A stretch of 64,000 bases of DNA. It comes from Phytohabitans suffuscus (GTDB lineage: Bacteria; Actinomycetota; Actinomycetes; Mycobacteriales; Micromonosporaceae). Location: the NCBI RefSeq assembly GCF_011764565.1, contig NZ_AP022871.1, positions 8,246,320 to 8,310,319 on the forward strand. Direction: 5' to 3'. Positions 10,520 through 21,808 of the stretch are shown here, piece by piece. How positions within the stretch are numbered: the first letter of the stretch is position 1; the number at the start of each line of letters is the position of its first letter. The notes below the pieces were generated by a model. It saw nothing but the letters and a program-made list of their open reading frames with translations, was not told the DNA's origin and did not search any database. The translations under genes and the position numbers were made by a program.

Positions 10520-11608
10520 ATGAGAGCGATCTTCGCGGCGATCCCCGCCATTCTTCTCGCCGTCACCGCGACCCCCGCGCAGGCGGCCGGCCATCACCCC
10601 TCCTGGCGGCTCGCCGACTCCGGCTCCACCGCGCGCCTGCGTGGCCTCGACGTGGTCAGCGCGAAGGTGGCCTGGGCCAGCGGCTCGGCCGGCACGGTCC
10701 TGCGCACCGTCGACGGCGGCCGCACCTGGCGGCAGTCCGGCCCGCCGGACACCGCCGACCTGCAGTTTCGCGACATCGAGGCGTTCAGCGCCGACCGCGC
10801 GGTCGCGCTCTCGATCGGCGAGGGCGAGGCGTCCCGGGTGTACGCGACGGGCGACGGCGGCCGCACCTGGACCGAGACGTTCCGCAACGACGAGCCGCGC
10901 GCGTTCTACGACTGCCTGGCGTTCTTCGACGACCGGCGCGGCCTGGCGCTGTCCGACCCGGTCGACGGGAGGTTCCGCATCGCGTCCACAGTAGACGGAG
11001 GCCGCTCGTGGCGGGTGCTCCCGTCCGACCGGATGCCGGACGCGCTGGCCGGCGAGTTCGCGTTCGCGGCGAGCGGCACCTGCCTGGTCACCGCCGGCCC
11101 CGGGCCCGGCGACCGCGGTCGCTCACCGCGCGCGGGCGGGCCGGGCCCGCGGGCCTGGTTCGCGACCGGCGGCGGCGCGACCGCGCGGGTCTTCGCCACG
11201 AGGGACCACGGCCGCAGCTGGACGGTCACCGGCTCGCCGCTGCCCAGCGGGGCGTCCGCCGGCGTCTACTCGCTGGCGTTCCGCGACCCGTGGCACGGCA
11301 TCGCGGTCGGCGGCGACTTCGCGGCCCCGGCGACCGCGCCGGACGGCGCCGCCAGCACCCGCGACGGCGGCCGCACCTGGCAGGTCGCGCGGACCGTGCC
11401 CGGCGAGTACCGCTCCGGCGCCGCCTGGGTGCCCCGGAGCCGCGACACCGCCCTGGCCGTCGGCCCGACCGGCAGCGACATCTCGCGCGACGGCGGCCGC
11501 ACCTGGATCCGCTTCGACCCGGGCAGCTTCGACGCGGTCGACTGCGCGCCCGACGGAACGTGCTGGGCGGCTGGCGAGCAGGGCAGGCTGGCGAGGCTGG
11601 TCCGCTAG
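10520..11608 (+). CDS. Secreted Asp-box (BNR) beta-propeller protein, YCF48-like
   Basis: A 362-residue protein starting with a signal peptide (MRAIFAAIPAILLAV, cleavage near AQA-AG). Six or more Asp-box motifs of the form S/T-x-D-x-G-x-T/S-W follow (VDGGRTW, GDGGRTW, VDGGRSW, RDHGRSW, RDGGRTW twice), spaced about 50 residues apart, as in BNR/YCF48-like propellers. It is therefore probably an extracellular beta-propeller of unknown ligand. TATGTT at 10506-10511 lies eight bases before ATG 10520, supporting that start over ATG 10496 and suggesting a leaderless message. Confidence 0.85.
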   Translation: MRAIFAAIPAILLAVTATPAQAAGHHPSWRLADSGSTARLRGLDVVSAKVAWASGSAGTVLRTVDGGRTWRQSGPPDTADLQFRDIEAFSADRAVALSIGEGEASRVYATGDGGRTWTETFRNDEPRAFYDCLAFFDDRRGLALSDPVDGRFRIASTVDGGRSWRVLPSDRMPDALAGEFAFAASGTCLVTAGPGPGDRGRSPRAGGPGPRAWFATGGGATARVFATRDHGRSWTVTGSPLPSGASAGVYSLAFRDPWHGIAVGGDFAAPATAPDGAASTRDGGRTWQVARTVPGEYRSGAAWVPRSRDTALAVGPTGSDISRDGGRTWIRFDPGSFDAVDCAPDGTCWAAGEQGRLARLVR

Positions 11609-11613
11609 GGTTT

Positions 11614-11665
11614 GCCTGGTGCCTGGTGCCTGGTGCCTGGTGCCTGGTGCCTGGTGCCTGGTGCC
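11614..11665 (+). repeat. 7-bp tandem repeat array (GCCTGGT x7)
   Basis: Seven perfect copies of GCCTGGT plus a partial one begin six bases after the stop codon of the Asp-box gene. It may slip during replication; no function is evident. Confidence 0.95.
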
Positions 11666-11761
11666 GGGCGGGCGGCGGCCTTCGGTCGCTGGTCGTCCGT
11701 GCCGGTGGTGGTGGAGGTTTGTGGTCGGCGAGGCTGGCCGGGGTTGGTCCTTGTCTCGGTC

Positions 11762-12340
11762 CTACTGGTAGGTGACCGGTGGCGGCTCGTTGCCGGGCCG
11801 CCACTTGATGCCGCAGCCGAGGCTCGGCACGTGTGGCTCCGGCACGGCCTCACCCCGCAGCGCGGCGTCGGCCGCCGCGCGCAGCAGGCCACCGGTCACC
11901 GGCACGTCGTTCTTGGGCCGCGCCTCGTCGAAGGCACCCCGGTAGACCAGCCGCCGCTGCCCGTCGTACAGGAAGAAGTCGGGCGTGCAGGCGGCGCTGT
12001 AGGCCTTGGCCACGTCCTGCGAGGCGTCCACGAGGTACGGGAACGTGAACCCGGCCCGCTCCACCTGCCCGGCCAGCCCCGGCACGCCGTCGTCCGGGTA
12101 GTTCACCACGTCGTTGCTGCAGATCCCGATCGTGGCGAGCCCTTTGCCCGCGTACTCCGCGGCGAACGCGCCGAGCGCCGACTCGACGTGCCGCACGTAC
12201 GGACAGTGGTTGCTGAGGAAGGCGACGAGCAGCGCCGGCGCGGACACGTCGGCGAGCTTCACCTCCGCCCCACCCACGGACGGCAGCGCGAAGTCCGGCG
12301 CGGGCGTGCCCAACGGCACGAGAAACGACGAAACGGCCAT
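11762..12340 (-). CDS. Thioredoxin-fold protein (AhpC/TSA-like, thioredoxin family)
   Basis: A 192-residue cytoplasmic protein with APDFALPSVGG, the AhpC/TSA opening, and SNHCPYVRHVE at the active-site turn, where a single cysteine replaces CxxC. A second conserved cysteine sits in the C-terminal SLGCGIKW. This matches the thioredoxin-family branch often annotated near redoxins: a peroxidase-like or reductase role is possible but unproven. ATG 12340 has TAGGCT seven bases upstream (12348-12353 on the plus strand), giving a leaderless start. Confidence 0.85.
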   Translation of the reverse strand: MAVSSFLVPLGTPAPDFALPSVGGAEVKLADVSAPALLVAFLSNHCPYVRHVESALGAFAAEYAGKGLATIGICSNDVVNYPDDGVPGLAGQVERAGFTFPYLVDASQDVAKAYSAACTPDFFLYDGQRRLVYRGAFDEARPKNDVPVTGGLLRAAADAALRGEAVPEPHVPSLGCGIKWRPGNEPPPVTYQ

Positions 12341-12646
12341 GCGCCAAAGCCTAGTGCGCCGGCGGCGCCACCGGGAGGCGCGGTCGGGTACCGTCCCGCG
12401 TGGTCGCCCATCGCCGCCGGGCCGCGTCGGCGGTCCGCTGGTGGCGCGGGCGGGTGGACGAGACCGTCGTCGGTCGCGGGAGGCCGGCTCGCAGCGGCAT
12501 GGGCGGTCCGCGGCCGCGTCCTCAGCGTTCTGGGCGCGTCCTCAGCGTTCTGGGCGCGGCTGCATCGTCTGGGCGCGGCTGCCAGCGGCCAGCGCGGTCG
12601 CCGCCACCTCGCGGTCCGCGGTCCTTCGCGTCCTGGGGGTGCTTCC
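12341..12646. other. Intergenic region with a 20-bp tandem repeat
   Basis: No gene is supported. GCGTCCTCAGCGTTCTGGGC is duplicated at 12516-12535 and 12536-12555, followed by degenerate CTGGGCGCGGCTGC copies. The region holds the leaderless promoter of the thioredoxin-fold gene at its left end. Confidence 0.6.
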
Positions 12647-13303
12647 TCAGATGCCGGGGCGGACGAGGCCGGTCTCGTAGGCGAGGATGACCGCCTGGAC
12701 CCGGTCGCGCAGGTCGAGCTTGGCCAGGATGCGTTTGACGTGGGTCTTGACCGTCGACTCCTCGACGATCAGCGACTTCGCGATCTCGGCGTTGGACAGC
12801 CCGCGCGCGACCAGCTCCAGCACATCGCGCTCACGGGGCGTCAGGTCACGCAGCCGGCGGCTGGCGCCCAGGTCGGGCTGGGGCTGGCGCGCCATGCGGT
12901 CGATGACCGTCCGGGTCACCGACGGCGACAGCAGCGACTCACCGCCCGCGATCGTGTGGATCGCCTCGATGAGCTGCTCGGGCCGGGTGCGCTTGAGCAG
13001 GAACCCGGACGCGCCCGCGCTCAACGCCCCGAACACGTAGTCGTCGTCCTCGAACGTCGTCAGCATCAGGATCCGCGTCTCGGGCGCCGCACCGACCAGC
13101 TCGCGGGTAGCGGCGATCCCGTCGAGCCGCGGCATGCGCACGTCCATCAGCACGACATCGGGGGAGAGGCGCCGGACCCCGTCGACCGCCGCCCGCCCGT
13201 CGGCCGCCTCACCGACGACCTCGATGGCCTCGTCACTGGACAGCACCGCCCGCAGCCCGGCCCGCATGAGATCGTCGTCGTCCACCACCAGCACCCGGAT
13301 CAC
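12647..13303 (-). CDS. NarL/LuxR-family response regulator
   Basis: A 218-residue regulator. The receiver has the acidic pocket VDDDDL (residues 6-11), the phospho-acceptor in VVLMDVRMP (about residue 54), T in LMLTTF and K in GFLLKRT. The C-terminal LuxR HTH runs LTPRERDVLELVARGLSNAEIAKSL. It is the partner of the histidine kinase encoded upstream on the same strand, although about 630 bases of repeat DNA separate them. GTG 13303 is chosen because it gives the family start VIRVLVVDDD; GTG 13324 would add seven residues. Its probable target is the MMPL gene and this operon. Confidence 0.93.
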   Translation of the reverse strand: MIRVLVVDDDDLMRAGLRAVLSSDEAIEVVGEAADGRAAVDGVRRLSPDVVLMDVRMPRLDGIAATRELVGAAPETRILMLTTFEDDDYVFGALSAGASGFLLKRTRPEQLIEAIHTIAGGESLLSPSVTRTVIDRMARQPQPDLGASRRLRDLTPRERDVLELVARGLSNAEIAKSLIVEESTVKTHVKRILAKLDLRDRVQAVILAYETGLVRPGI

Positions 13304-13433
13304 CGCACGCCGCCCGCCCGGCACCGTCTCACCGTCGCCGCTCGCGTCGTCCCAGGCCGGGCCGGTCCCGGCCGTGCGTCCGGGCCCAGGCCCGCCTGGC
13401 CTGTCCGGGCCGCGCTTGCCGGCTCAGGCCCGC

Positions 13434-13815
13434 CTGTCGTCGTCGTTCGTCTGGTCCCGGGCCTGGCTGTCGCGGTCGTTGGCGTCGTCTTGGACCCGGC
13501 TGTCGTGGTCGTTGGCTTCGTTTCGGGCCGGGTCGTCGCGGCTGTTCGTGTCGTCTCGGGCCTGGTTGTCGCGGTCGTTCGTTTGGTCTTGGGCCGGGTT
13601 GTGGCGGCTGTTCGTGTCGTCTCGGGCTTGGCTGCTGTGGTCGTTCGTCTGGTTTCGGGCCGAGTTGTCGCGGTTGTTCGTGTCGTGCCGGGCTTGGCCG
13701 TTGTGGTCGTTCGTTTGGTTTCGGGCCTGGCTGTTGTGGTCGTTCGTGTTGGCCCGGCGGGTCCGGCTGTCGTGGCTGTTCGTGTCGTGGCGGTTCGTGT
13801 CGTGCCGGGGCCTGC
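13434..13815. repeat. 33-bp degenerate tandem repeat array (about 11 units) between response regulator and kinase genes
   Basis: Units start every 33 bases (13467, 13500, 13533, 13566, 13599, 13632, 13665, 13698, 13731 and so on) and share a core like TCGTTCGTYTGGTTTCGGG. The plus strand is G/T-rich, unlike the flanking genes. Both strands are open for long stretches because the repeat lacks stops: on the minus strand it would encode an 11-residue Thr/Arg/Pro/Lys-rich unit. There is no ribosome binding site or signal, so I treat it as non-coding. The whole 13304-13936 gap has no supported gene. Confidence 0.85.
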
Positions 13816-13936
13816 TGCCGTGCGCGGTGCTGGTGTGGGGCGGTGGGTGGTCATGCCGGCTGGCCGAGTCGCAGGTGGACGGTCATGCCGGGGTGGACGG
13901 TCATGCGGGTTGGCCCGGGTGGCGGGTGGGTGGTGG

Positions 13937-15100
13937 TCATGCCGGCTGACCGTGTGGCAGGTGGGCGTGCAGCCGGAACTCGCCGCGCTCGGCCGCCGCC
14001 TCCAGCGTCCCGCCCAGCAGGGTGGCCCGCTCGCGCATCCCGACGATCCCGTGGCCGCCGCCACCGCTGGACCCGGCGGCCGCGGTGGGGTTGGTGACCG
14101 TGATCTCGACGGCGCTCCCGGCGAACCGCACCGCCACGTCGGCACTGCCCCGCCCGTGGCGCGCCGCGTTGGTCAGCGCCTCCTGCAGGATCCGGTAGGC
14201 CGCCAGCGCCACCCCGTGCGGCAGCACCCGGCCCGGCGCCGGGATCACGGCCGCGACCGCCAGCCCGCCGGCCCGGTGCCGCTCGACGAGCTCGGCCAGC
14301 GCGGCGGGGTCGGCGGGCACCGGCGGGACCGGACCGTCGTCGCGGAGCGCCCGCACGAGGCGGTCGATCTCGCCGATCGTGCCCCGGGCCACCTCCTCGA
14401 TCGCGGTGATCGCGCGCCGCGAGCCGTCCGGGTCGCGGTCGTGCAGCAGGCGGGCGGCGCCGGCCTGGACCAGGATCACGTTGATCGCGTGCCCGGCCGA
14501 GTCGTGCAGCTCGCGGGCGATCCGGGTGCGCTCCTCGGCCACCGCCAGCCGACGCTCCCGCTCCGCCTCGCGCCCGACGCGGCGGGCCTGCTCCTCCAGC
14601 TCCGCCATCCGCTCGCGGCGCATCCGGGCGCGGTCGCCGGCCAGGTAGAGCGCCGCGGCGCCGAGCGCCACACCCAGCAGCTCGGGCACCAGGATCGACC
14701 CGACGTCCTCACCGCGCAGCAGGTAGGCGATCCCCAGCAGCGGCGCGAACGAGAGCGCGACCTGCAGCGCCAGCCGGCGGCGCCACGACCGCGCGTCCCC
14801 GCCGTACGCCGCGCCCAGCGTGTAGATCGCCAGGCCTGGGCCGAACGGCAGGTCGAGCGGGTAGCCGTACCGGTACAGCACGCCGCTCGCCGCGAACGTC
14901 ACCAGGCACACCGTCATCGGCGCCCGCCGCCGCACCACGAGCGGCAGGGCGGTCACGGCGGTCACCAGCGCACCGCGGGCGTCGAGGTGGTGCACGCCGG
15001 CGTCGGGCGTGCCAAGCCCGTCGGCCGCGAGCACGCCCAGCGACAGCACGAACGCGAGCACGGCGAGACCCGCGTCGGCGGCTGTGCTGCGGCGGGTCAT
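13937..15100 (-). CDS. NarL-type sensor histidine kinase (HisKA_3/HATPase)
   Basis: A 387-residue membrane kinase. Residues 1-150 hold about five hydrophobic segments without a large outside domain. A coiled coil precedes the phosphorylation helix IARELHDSAGHAINV (about residue 205), and the ATPase part carries LTNAARHG (N box) and GGGGHGIVGMRERA (G box). It phosphorylates the adjacent response regulator. ATG 15100 has TACGCT six bases upstream (15107-15112 on the plus strand), giving a leaderless start that faces the MMPL promoter. Confidence 0.93.
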   Translation of the reverse strand: MTRRSTAADAGLAVLAFVLSLGVLAADGLGTPDAGVHHLDARGALVTAVTALPLVVRRRAPMTVCLVTFAASGVLYRYGYPLDLPFGPGLAIYTLGAAYGGDARSWRRRLALQVALSFAPLLGIAYLLRGEDVGSILVPELLGVALGAAALYLAGDRARMRRERMAELEEQARRVGREAERERRLAVAEERTRIARELHDSAGHAINVILVQAGAARLLHDRDPDGSRRAITAIEEVARGTIGEIDRLVRALRDDGPVPPVPADPAALAELVERHRAGGLAVAAVIPAPGRVLPHGVALAAYRILQEALTNAARHGRGSADVAVRFAGSAVEITVTNPTAAAGSSGGGGHGIVGMRERATLLGGTLEAAAERGEFRLHAHLPHGQPA

Positions 15101-15160
15101 GTGCTGAGCGTAGGCCAGCCGTACGCCGTCCCGGATCGCCCCGCGGAGGCACACCCCGTA

Positions 15161-15172
15161 CCCCCACGGGGG
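15161..15172. promoter_or_regulatory. CCCCCACGGGGG palindrome between kinase and MMPL genes
   Basis: CCCCCNNGGGGG dyad in the 133-bp divergent promoter region, about 50-60 bases upstream of each -10 box. It is a reasonable candidate site for the NarL-type regulator of this system. Confidence 0.4.
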
Positions 15173-15233
15173 GAGGAACGGTTCGCCCCGTGGCGCGACG
15201 CGGCGGAGCGCCCGCCGTTCCTAGCGTGGCCGC

Positions 15234-17474
15234 ATGCCCGTTGCCGCTCCGTTTCGCCCCACCACGCGCACCTCCCGCCTGGCCCGCCTCGCCGGCTGGT
15301 CCCAGCGGCACCGCTGGTGGGCGCTCGCCCTGTGGGTGCTGACCCTCGCCGCGCTGACCGTCGGGTCGCAGGCGGTCGGCGACGACTACCACAACGACTT
15401 CTCGCTGCCCGGCACCGAGTCGCAGCGGGCGGTCGACACGCTGCGCGAGCGCGCCCCGGTCCGGGCCGGCGACACGGTCCAGATCGTCGTGCGCGACGCC
15501 GGTGGCGTGACCGCGCCCGCCACCCGCGAGCGGGTCGAGGCCATGCTCGGCCGGGTCCGGACCCTGCCGCACGTGGCCGACGTGCAGAGCCCGTACGCCG
15601 GGCCAGGGGCGGTCTCGTCCGACGGCACCATCGCCTACGCCACGCTCACGCTCGACGGCACCGCCCAGGACGTGCCACGCGACGGCGTCCGCACCATCAT
15701 CGACACGGCGCAGGCGGCCGAGGGCGGCGGGCTGCGGGTCGAGCTCGGCGGCGACGCGGTCCGCGGGGCCGAGGAGAGCGAGGGTGGCGCCGCCGAGGGC
15801 ATCGGCCTGCTCGCCGCGCTGGTGATCCTCGTGCTGCTGTTCGGCTCGCTGCTGGCGGCGAGCCTGCCGATCGTCATCGCGATCTTCGCGGTCGGCAGCT
15901 CGATCGGCCTCGTCGTGCTCGCCTCGCACCTGGCGACCATCGCCGACTTCACGCCGCCGCTGATGATCCTCGTCGGCCTCGGCGTGGGCATCGACTACGC
16001 GCTGCTGGTCTTCTCCCGCTACCGGGCGGAGTTGATCGCCGGCCTGCGGAGCGGAGAGCCACCGACCGGGCAGACGCTGGGCGCCGGGGGCGGTTCGAGC
16101 GCCGCGGGCGAAGCAAGCGTGCACTCGGAGGCGCGCGACGCCGGTGCTGACCGCGCCGCGGCGGCCCGGGTCGCGCTGGACACGGCCGGCCGCACGGTGT
16201 TCTTCGCCGGCTGCACGGTGATCATCGCGCTGATGGGGCTCGTCGCGCTCGGACTCGGCTCGCTGCAGGGGGTGGCCGTCGCCGTCGCGGTCACCGTGCT
16301 GGTCACCATGGTCGCGTCGCTGACGCTGCTGCCGGCGCTGCTGGCCATCTTCGGCCGCCGCATCGAGCGCGGTGTCCGCCGCCGCGCCGGCCGGGCCCGC
16401 CGGCCGGAGGGCGACCTCTGGCGGCGCTGGGCGGCAGGGGTGCGGCGCCGCCCGTGGACGGCCGCGCTCGTGTCCGTGGCCGCGCTGCTCGCCATCACCG
16501 CGCCGGCGCTCGGCATGCGCCTCGGCTTCGCCGACGCCGGCAACGACTCACCGTCCACGACCAGCCGCCAGGCGTACGACCTGCTGGCCGAGGGCTTCGG
16601 CCCCGGCTTCAACGGCCCGCTCGTCGTGGTCGTGGAGGGCGACGCGTCGGCAGCGGCGTCCGCCGCCGACGCCCTCGACGGCGTCCAGGGCGTGGCCGCG
16701 ACCGTCGCCTCCCCACCCTCCGGCGACGTGGCGACGGTCATCGTCTTCCCGGCGTCCAAGCCGCAGGACGCGCAGACCCACGACCTGGTGCTGCGGCTGC
16801 GCGACGACGTGCTGCCGGCGCTGTCGCGGCAGACCGGCGCGACGTTCCTGGTGGGCGGCAGCGTGGCGGCGACGGAAGACTTCGCCGACGCGGTCGCCGG
16901 GCGGCTCCCGCTCTTCGTCGCGGTGGTGGTCGGGCTCTCCGCGCTGCTGCTGATGGCGGTGTTCCGTTCGCTGCTGATCCCCGTCAAGGCCGCGGTGCTC
17001 AACCTGCTCAGCGTCGGTGCCTCGATGGGCGTGATCACGCTGGTCTTCCAGCACGGCCTGTTCGGCGCCGAGCCTGGCCCGATCGAGGCATACGTGCCCG
17101 TCATGATCTTCGCGATCGTGTTCGGGCTGTCGATGGACTACGAGGTGTTCCTGCTTTCCCGCATGCACGAGGAGTGGGAACGCCACCACGACGCGCCGGC
17201 GGCGATCCGTGAGGGCCTGGCGACGACCGGCCGCGTGGTCACCGCGGCGGCCGCCATCATGGTGGTGGTGTTCGGCGCGTTCCTGCTGAGCCCGGAGCGG
17301 ATGCTCCAGCAGTTCGGCCTCGGCCTGGCGGTCGCCGTCCTCCTCGACGCGGTCGTGATCCGCTGCCTCGTGCTGCCCGCCGTCATGCACCTGCTCGGCG
17401 CCCGCGCCTGGTGGCTCCCGCGCCCACTCGCCCGCCTCCTCCCGAGGCTCGCCATCGAACGCCCTACCGACTAG
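15234..17474 (+). CDS. MMPL-family RND-type transporter
   Basis: A 746-residue membrane protein with the two-fold RND layout: TM1, a large outside loop, TM2-6 with GVGIDYALLVFSRYR (about residue 262), then TM7, a second loop and TM8-12 with GLSMDYEVFLLSRMHEEW. Such proteins export lipids, drugs or metal complexes. An insertion of about 35 Gly/Ser/Ala/Glu-rich residues (SGEPPTGQTLG to DAGADRAAA) lies in the cytosolic loop after TM4 and looks lineage-specific. TAGCGT (15222-15227) six bases before the ATG gives a leaderless start. It probably belongs to the regulon of the divergent two-component system. Confidence 0.92.
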   Translation: MPVAAPFRPTTRTSRLARLAGWSQRHRWWALALWVLTLAALTVGSQAVGDDYHNDFSLPGTESQRAVDTLRERAPVRAGDTVQIVVRDAGGVTAPATRERVEAMLGRVRTLPHVADVQSPYAGPGAVSSDGTIAYATLTLDGTAQDVPRDGVRTIIDTAQAAEGGGLRVELGGDAVRGAEESEGGAAEGIGLLAALVILVLLFGSLLAASLPIVIAIFAVGSSIGLVVLASHLATIADFTPPLMILVGLGVGIDYALLVFSRYRAELIAGLRSGEPPTGQTLGAGGGSSAAGEASVHSEARDAGADRAAAARVALDTAGRTVFFAGCTVIIALMGLVALGLGSLQGVAVAVAVTVLVTMVASLTLLPALLAIFGRRIERGVRRRAGRARRPEGDLWRRWAAGVRRRPWTAALVSVAALLAITAPALGMRLGFADAGNDSPSTTSRQAYDLLAEGFGPGFNGPLVVVVEGDASAAASAADALDGVQGVAATVASPPSGDVATVIVFPASKPQDAQTHDLVLRLRDDVLPALSRQTGATFLVGGSVAATEDFADAVAGRLPLFVAVVVGLSALLLMAVFRSLLIPVKAAVLNLLSVGASMGVITLVFQHGLFGAEPGPIEAYVPVMIFAIVFGLSMDYEVFLLSRMHEEWERHHDAPAAIREGLATTGRVVTAAAAIMVVVFGAFLLSPERMLQQFGLGLAVAVLLDAVVIRCLVLPAVMHLLGARAWWLPRPLARLLPRLAIERPTD

Positions 17475-17491
17475 CCCGCCCGGGCCCCACG

Positions 17492-17532
17492 GCGCCGCCG
17501 GGTCGCCCCAGGGCGCGGTGACCCGGCGGCGC
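17492..17532 (+). terminator. Strong hairpin downstream of the MMPL gene
   Basis: GCGCCGCCGGGTC (17492-17504) and GACCCGGCGGCGC (17520-17532) pair perfectly over 13 bp with a 15-base loop. No U-tract follows, as is common in actinomycetes. Confidence 0.75.
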
Positions 17533-17581
17533 GGCGCACCCGCCTGTGCGTATCAACACCTGCGCGGCGCACCCGCCTGCG

Positions 17582-17677
17582 CGGATCGACGCCCGCGCGA
17601 ATCAACGCTTGGGCGAATCAACGCTTGGGCGAATCAACGCTTGGGCGAATCAACGCTTGGGCGGATCAACGCCCGGG
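17582..17677. repeat. 16-bp tandem repeat array (CGAATCAACGCTTGGG)
   Basis: Four identical 16-bp units (17598-17661) are flanked by degenerate copies at 17582-17597 and 17662-17677. Upstream, the 20-bp GCGCGGCGCACCCGCCTGYG is also duplicated. The 17475-17912 gap otherwise holds only the MMPL terminator and the next promoter. Confidence 0.95.
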
Positions 17678-17912
17678 GCGGTGGCGCGGACAACCTGCCC
17701 CCGCGGACAACTGCCGATCGGCCGAAGACGGTCGCCGGGCCCCTGTGGCAGGCCGGTAGCCGGGCAGGTCGGCAAACCGGCAAACCGGGCGGAAAGCCGC
17801 CGGGTGCGGAGAGCATTGTGGACAGACGCCGGGTCGCGACTCGGAAGGCCCTGTGAGACCTGCGACTGCGCCCGCCGGCGCGCGGTCGACGAAGGGAGGC
17901 CATAATGGACGG

Positions 17913-18185
17913 ATGCTGAGGTGGGAGTACGCCCTTCTGGTCCGCCGCCGCGAAGCGTCGGGGGCTTCGGACTGGCGCCTGTCGTATACCTGGTACTCGC
18001 CGGACGGCAGCCGGCAGGACGTGTCCGCGTTGGGCGACACCGCGATCTCGCACCTCAACCGGGCCGGTGCGCGCGGCTGGGAGCTGGTGTCGACGGAGGA
18101 GGACGTCAACAACCTCGAAGGCACCACCGAGGTCCACCGCTACTACCTCAAGCGGCCCCTGCCCGAGCGCGACCCCAGGGCCTGA
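17913..18185 (+). CDS. Small DUF4177-like protein
   Basis: A 90-residue protein with WEYALL at the start and HLNRAGARGWELVSTEEDV in the middle. The pattern L-N-x2-G-x2-GWEL is the signature of DUF4177-type small proteins of unknown function. It has no signal peptide or membrane segment. CATAAT at 17901-17906 sits six bases before ATG 17913, so I take that start as leaderless. ATG 17905 has a better ribosome binding site (AAGGGAGG) but stops after four codons. Confidence 0.7.
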   Translation: MLRWEYALLVRRREASGASDWRLSYTWYSPDGSRQDVSALGDTAISHLNRAGARGWELVSTEEDVNNLEGTTEVHRYYLKRPLPERDPRA

Positions 18186-18190
18186 CGGCC

Positions 18191-18236
18191 CCACGTCGGC
18201 GCCGTGCCACACCCCACGTCGGCGCCGTGCCACACC
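18191..18236. repeat. 23-bp tandem duplication after the DUF4177-like gene
   Basis: CCACGTCGGCGCCGTGCCAC with its ACC tail is perfectly duplicated (18191-18213, 18214-18236), starting six bases after the stop codon. Confidence 0.95.
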
Positions 18237-18289
18237 CCAGGGCCAGGCGCCGAGCTGGGGACCGCGGCGCGGCCAGCGACGGGCTGGGG

Positions 18290-20993
<2,704 letters not shown>

Positions 20994-20994
<1 letters not shown>

Positions 20995-21734
20995 CAGCCC
21001 ACCAACCCCACCGTCACGGCGAACGGAACGGACAGGTAGCCGGCGCACAGCCCCACCGACACCGCGAGCGCGGCGACGCGTGCCCGGCGCTCACCCGCGG
21101 CGGTGCGCTGGCCCAGCGTGCGGACCGCGCTGAACACCCCGTGCCGCACGTGCAGCCCGACCGCCAGCACCGCGAGGGTGTAGAAAAGCGTCACGTACCA
21201 CCGCTGCGGCGCGAAGTCGGCGACCACGTTCCCGTACGGGTGCGCGCGGTCGCCGACCGGGTTGAGGTGGCCGGTCGTGAGGTCCAGCACGTGGTAGACG
21301 GCGAAGAGCAGGATGATCACGCCGCCCCACCGCATCGTGCGCGCCGCGTAGCCGCCCCGCACGGGCCGGCGGTGCGCGTACCGCACGGGCCGCGCGGCGC
21401 GGGCCCGCAGCGCGAGGCTGGTCGCCGCCCACACGTGCGCCACCAGCGCCGCGGTGAGCACGGTCCGCTGGATCCACAGGTATCCGGAGCCGGGCAGCAG
21501 CGGGGCGCCGAGCGTGCGCAGCCAGTGCGCGTAGTGGTCGAAGGACGCCGCCCCCACGAACACCTTGAGGTTGCCGACCATGTGGGCCACCAGGAACAGC
21601 ACCAGCAGCACGCCGCTCACCGCCATGAGCGCCTTCTGCCCGACGGTCGACCGGACCGCACGCGCTGTCACCGCACCCCTTGTCGCCGCACCCGCTGTCA
21701 CCGCACTCCCTGTCACCGCACTCCCTGTCACCAC
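20994..21734 (-). CDS. sdhC: Succinate dehydrogenase cytochrome b anchor subunit with repetitive N-terminus
   Basis: A 246-residue anchor with five hydrophobic segments (for example [21 protein letters not shown]). The His residues in [14 protein letters not shown] and [10 protein letters not shown] are candidate haem ligands. The first 25 residues ([15 protein letters not shown]...) come from about five copies of a 15-bp repeat, GTGACAGGGAGTGCG, giving several GTG start choices. I choose GTG 21734 because TAGCGT (21742-21747 on the plus strand) lies seven bases upstream, a leaderless arrangement. The gene leads the sdhCAB operon, divergent from a LysR regulator. Confidence 0.92.
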
Positions 21735-21793
21735 GGCACCGACGCTAGGGCCGGAAGACTCTATTCGTCCAATGCATCATGAGCGCAGCTTCG

Positions 21794-21808
21794 ATAGCTG
21801 TAGGCTAT
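21794..21808. promoter_or_regulatory. LysR-type dyad between sdhC and the LysR gene
   Basis: ATAGCTGTAGGCTAT has perfect 5-bp arms (ATAGC/GCTAT) around a 5-bp centre and fits the T-N11-A form of LysR-type boxes. It overlaps the start of the regulator gene, so autoregulation is likely; the sdh promoter is about 50 bases away. Confidence 0.5.

Noticed and set aside
13434-13815. CRISPR array
   Set aside because: Units are contiguous without unique spacers, and no cas genes are present. The same holds for the 16-bp array at 17582-17677.
13300-14145. Minus-strand ORF encoding an 11-residue Thr/Arg-rich repeat protein in the 33-bp array
   Set aside because: It overlaps the end of the kinase gene, has no plausible start signal, and the opposite strand is equally open, so I treat the array as non-coding.
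17905-17919. ATG 17905 as the start of the DUF4177-like gene with a missing base after it
   Set aside because: It has a good ribosome binding site but stops after four codons; CATAAT six bases before ATG 17913 explains the start without assuming another error.
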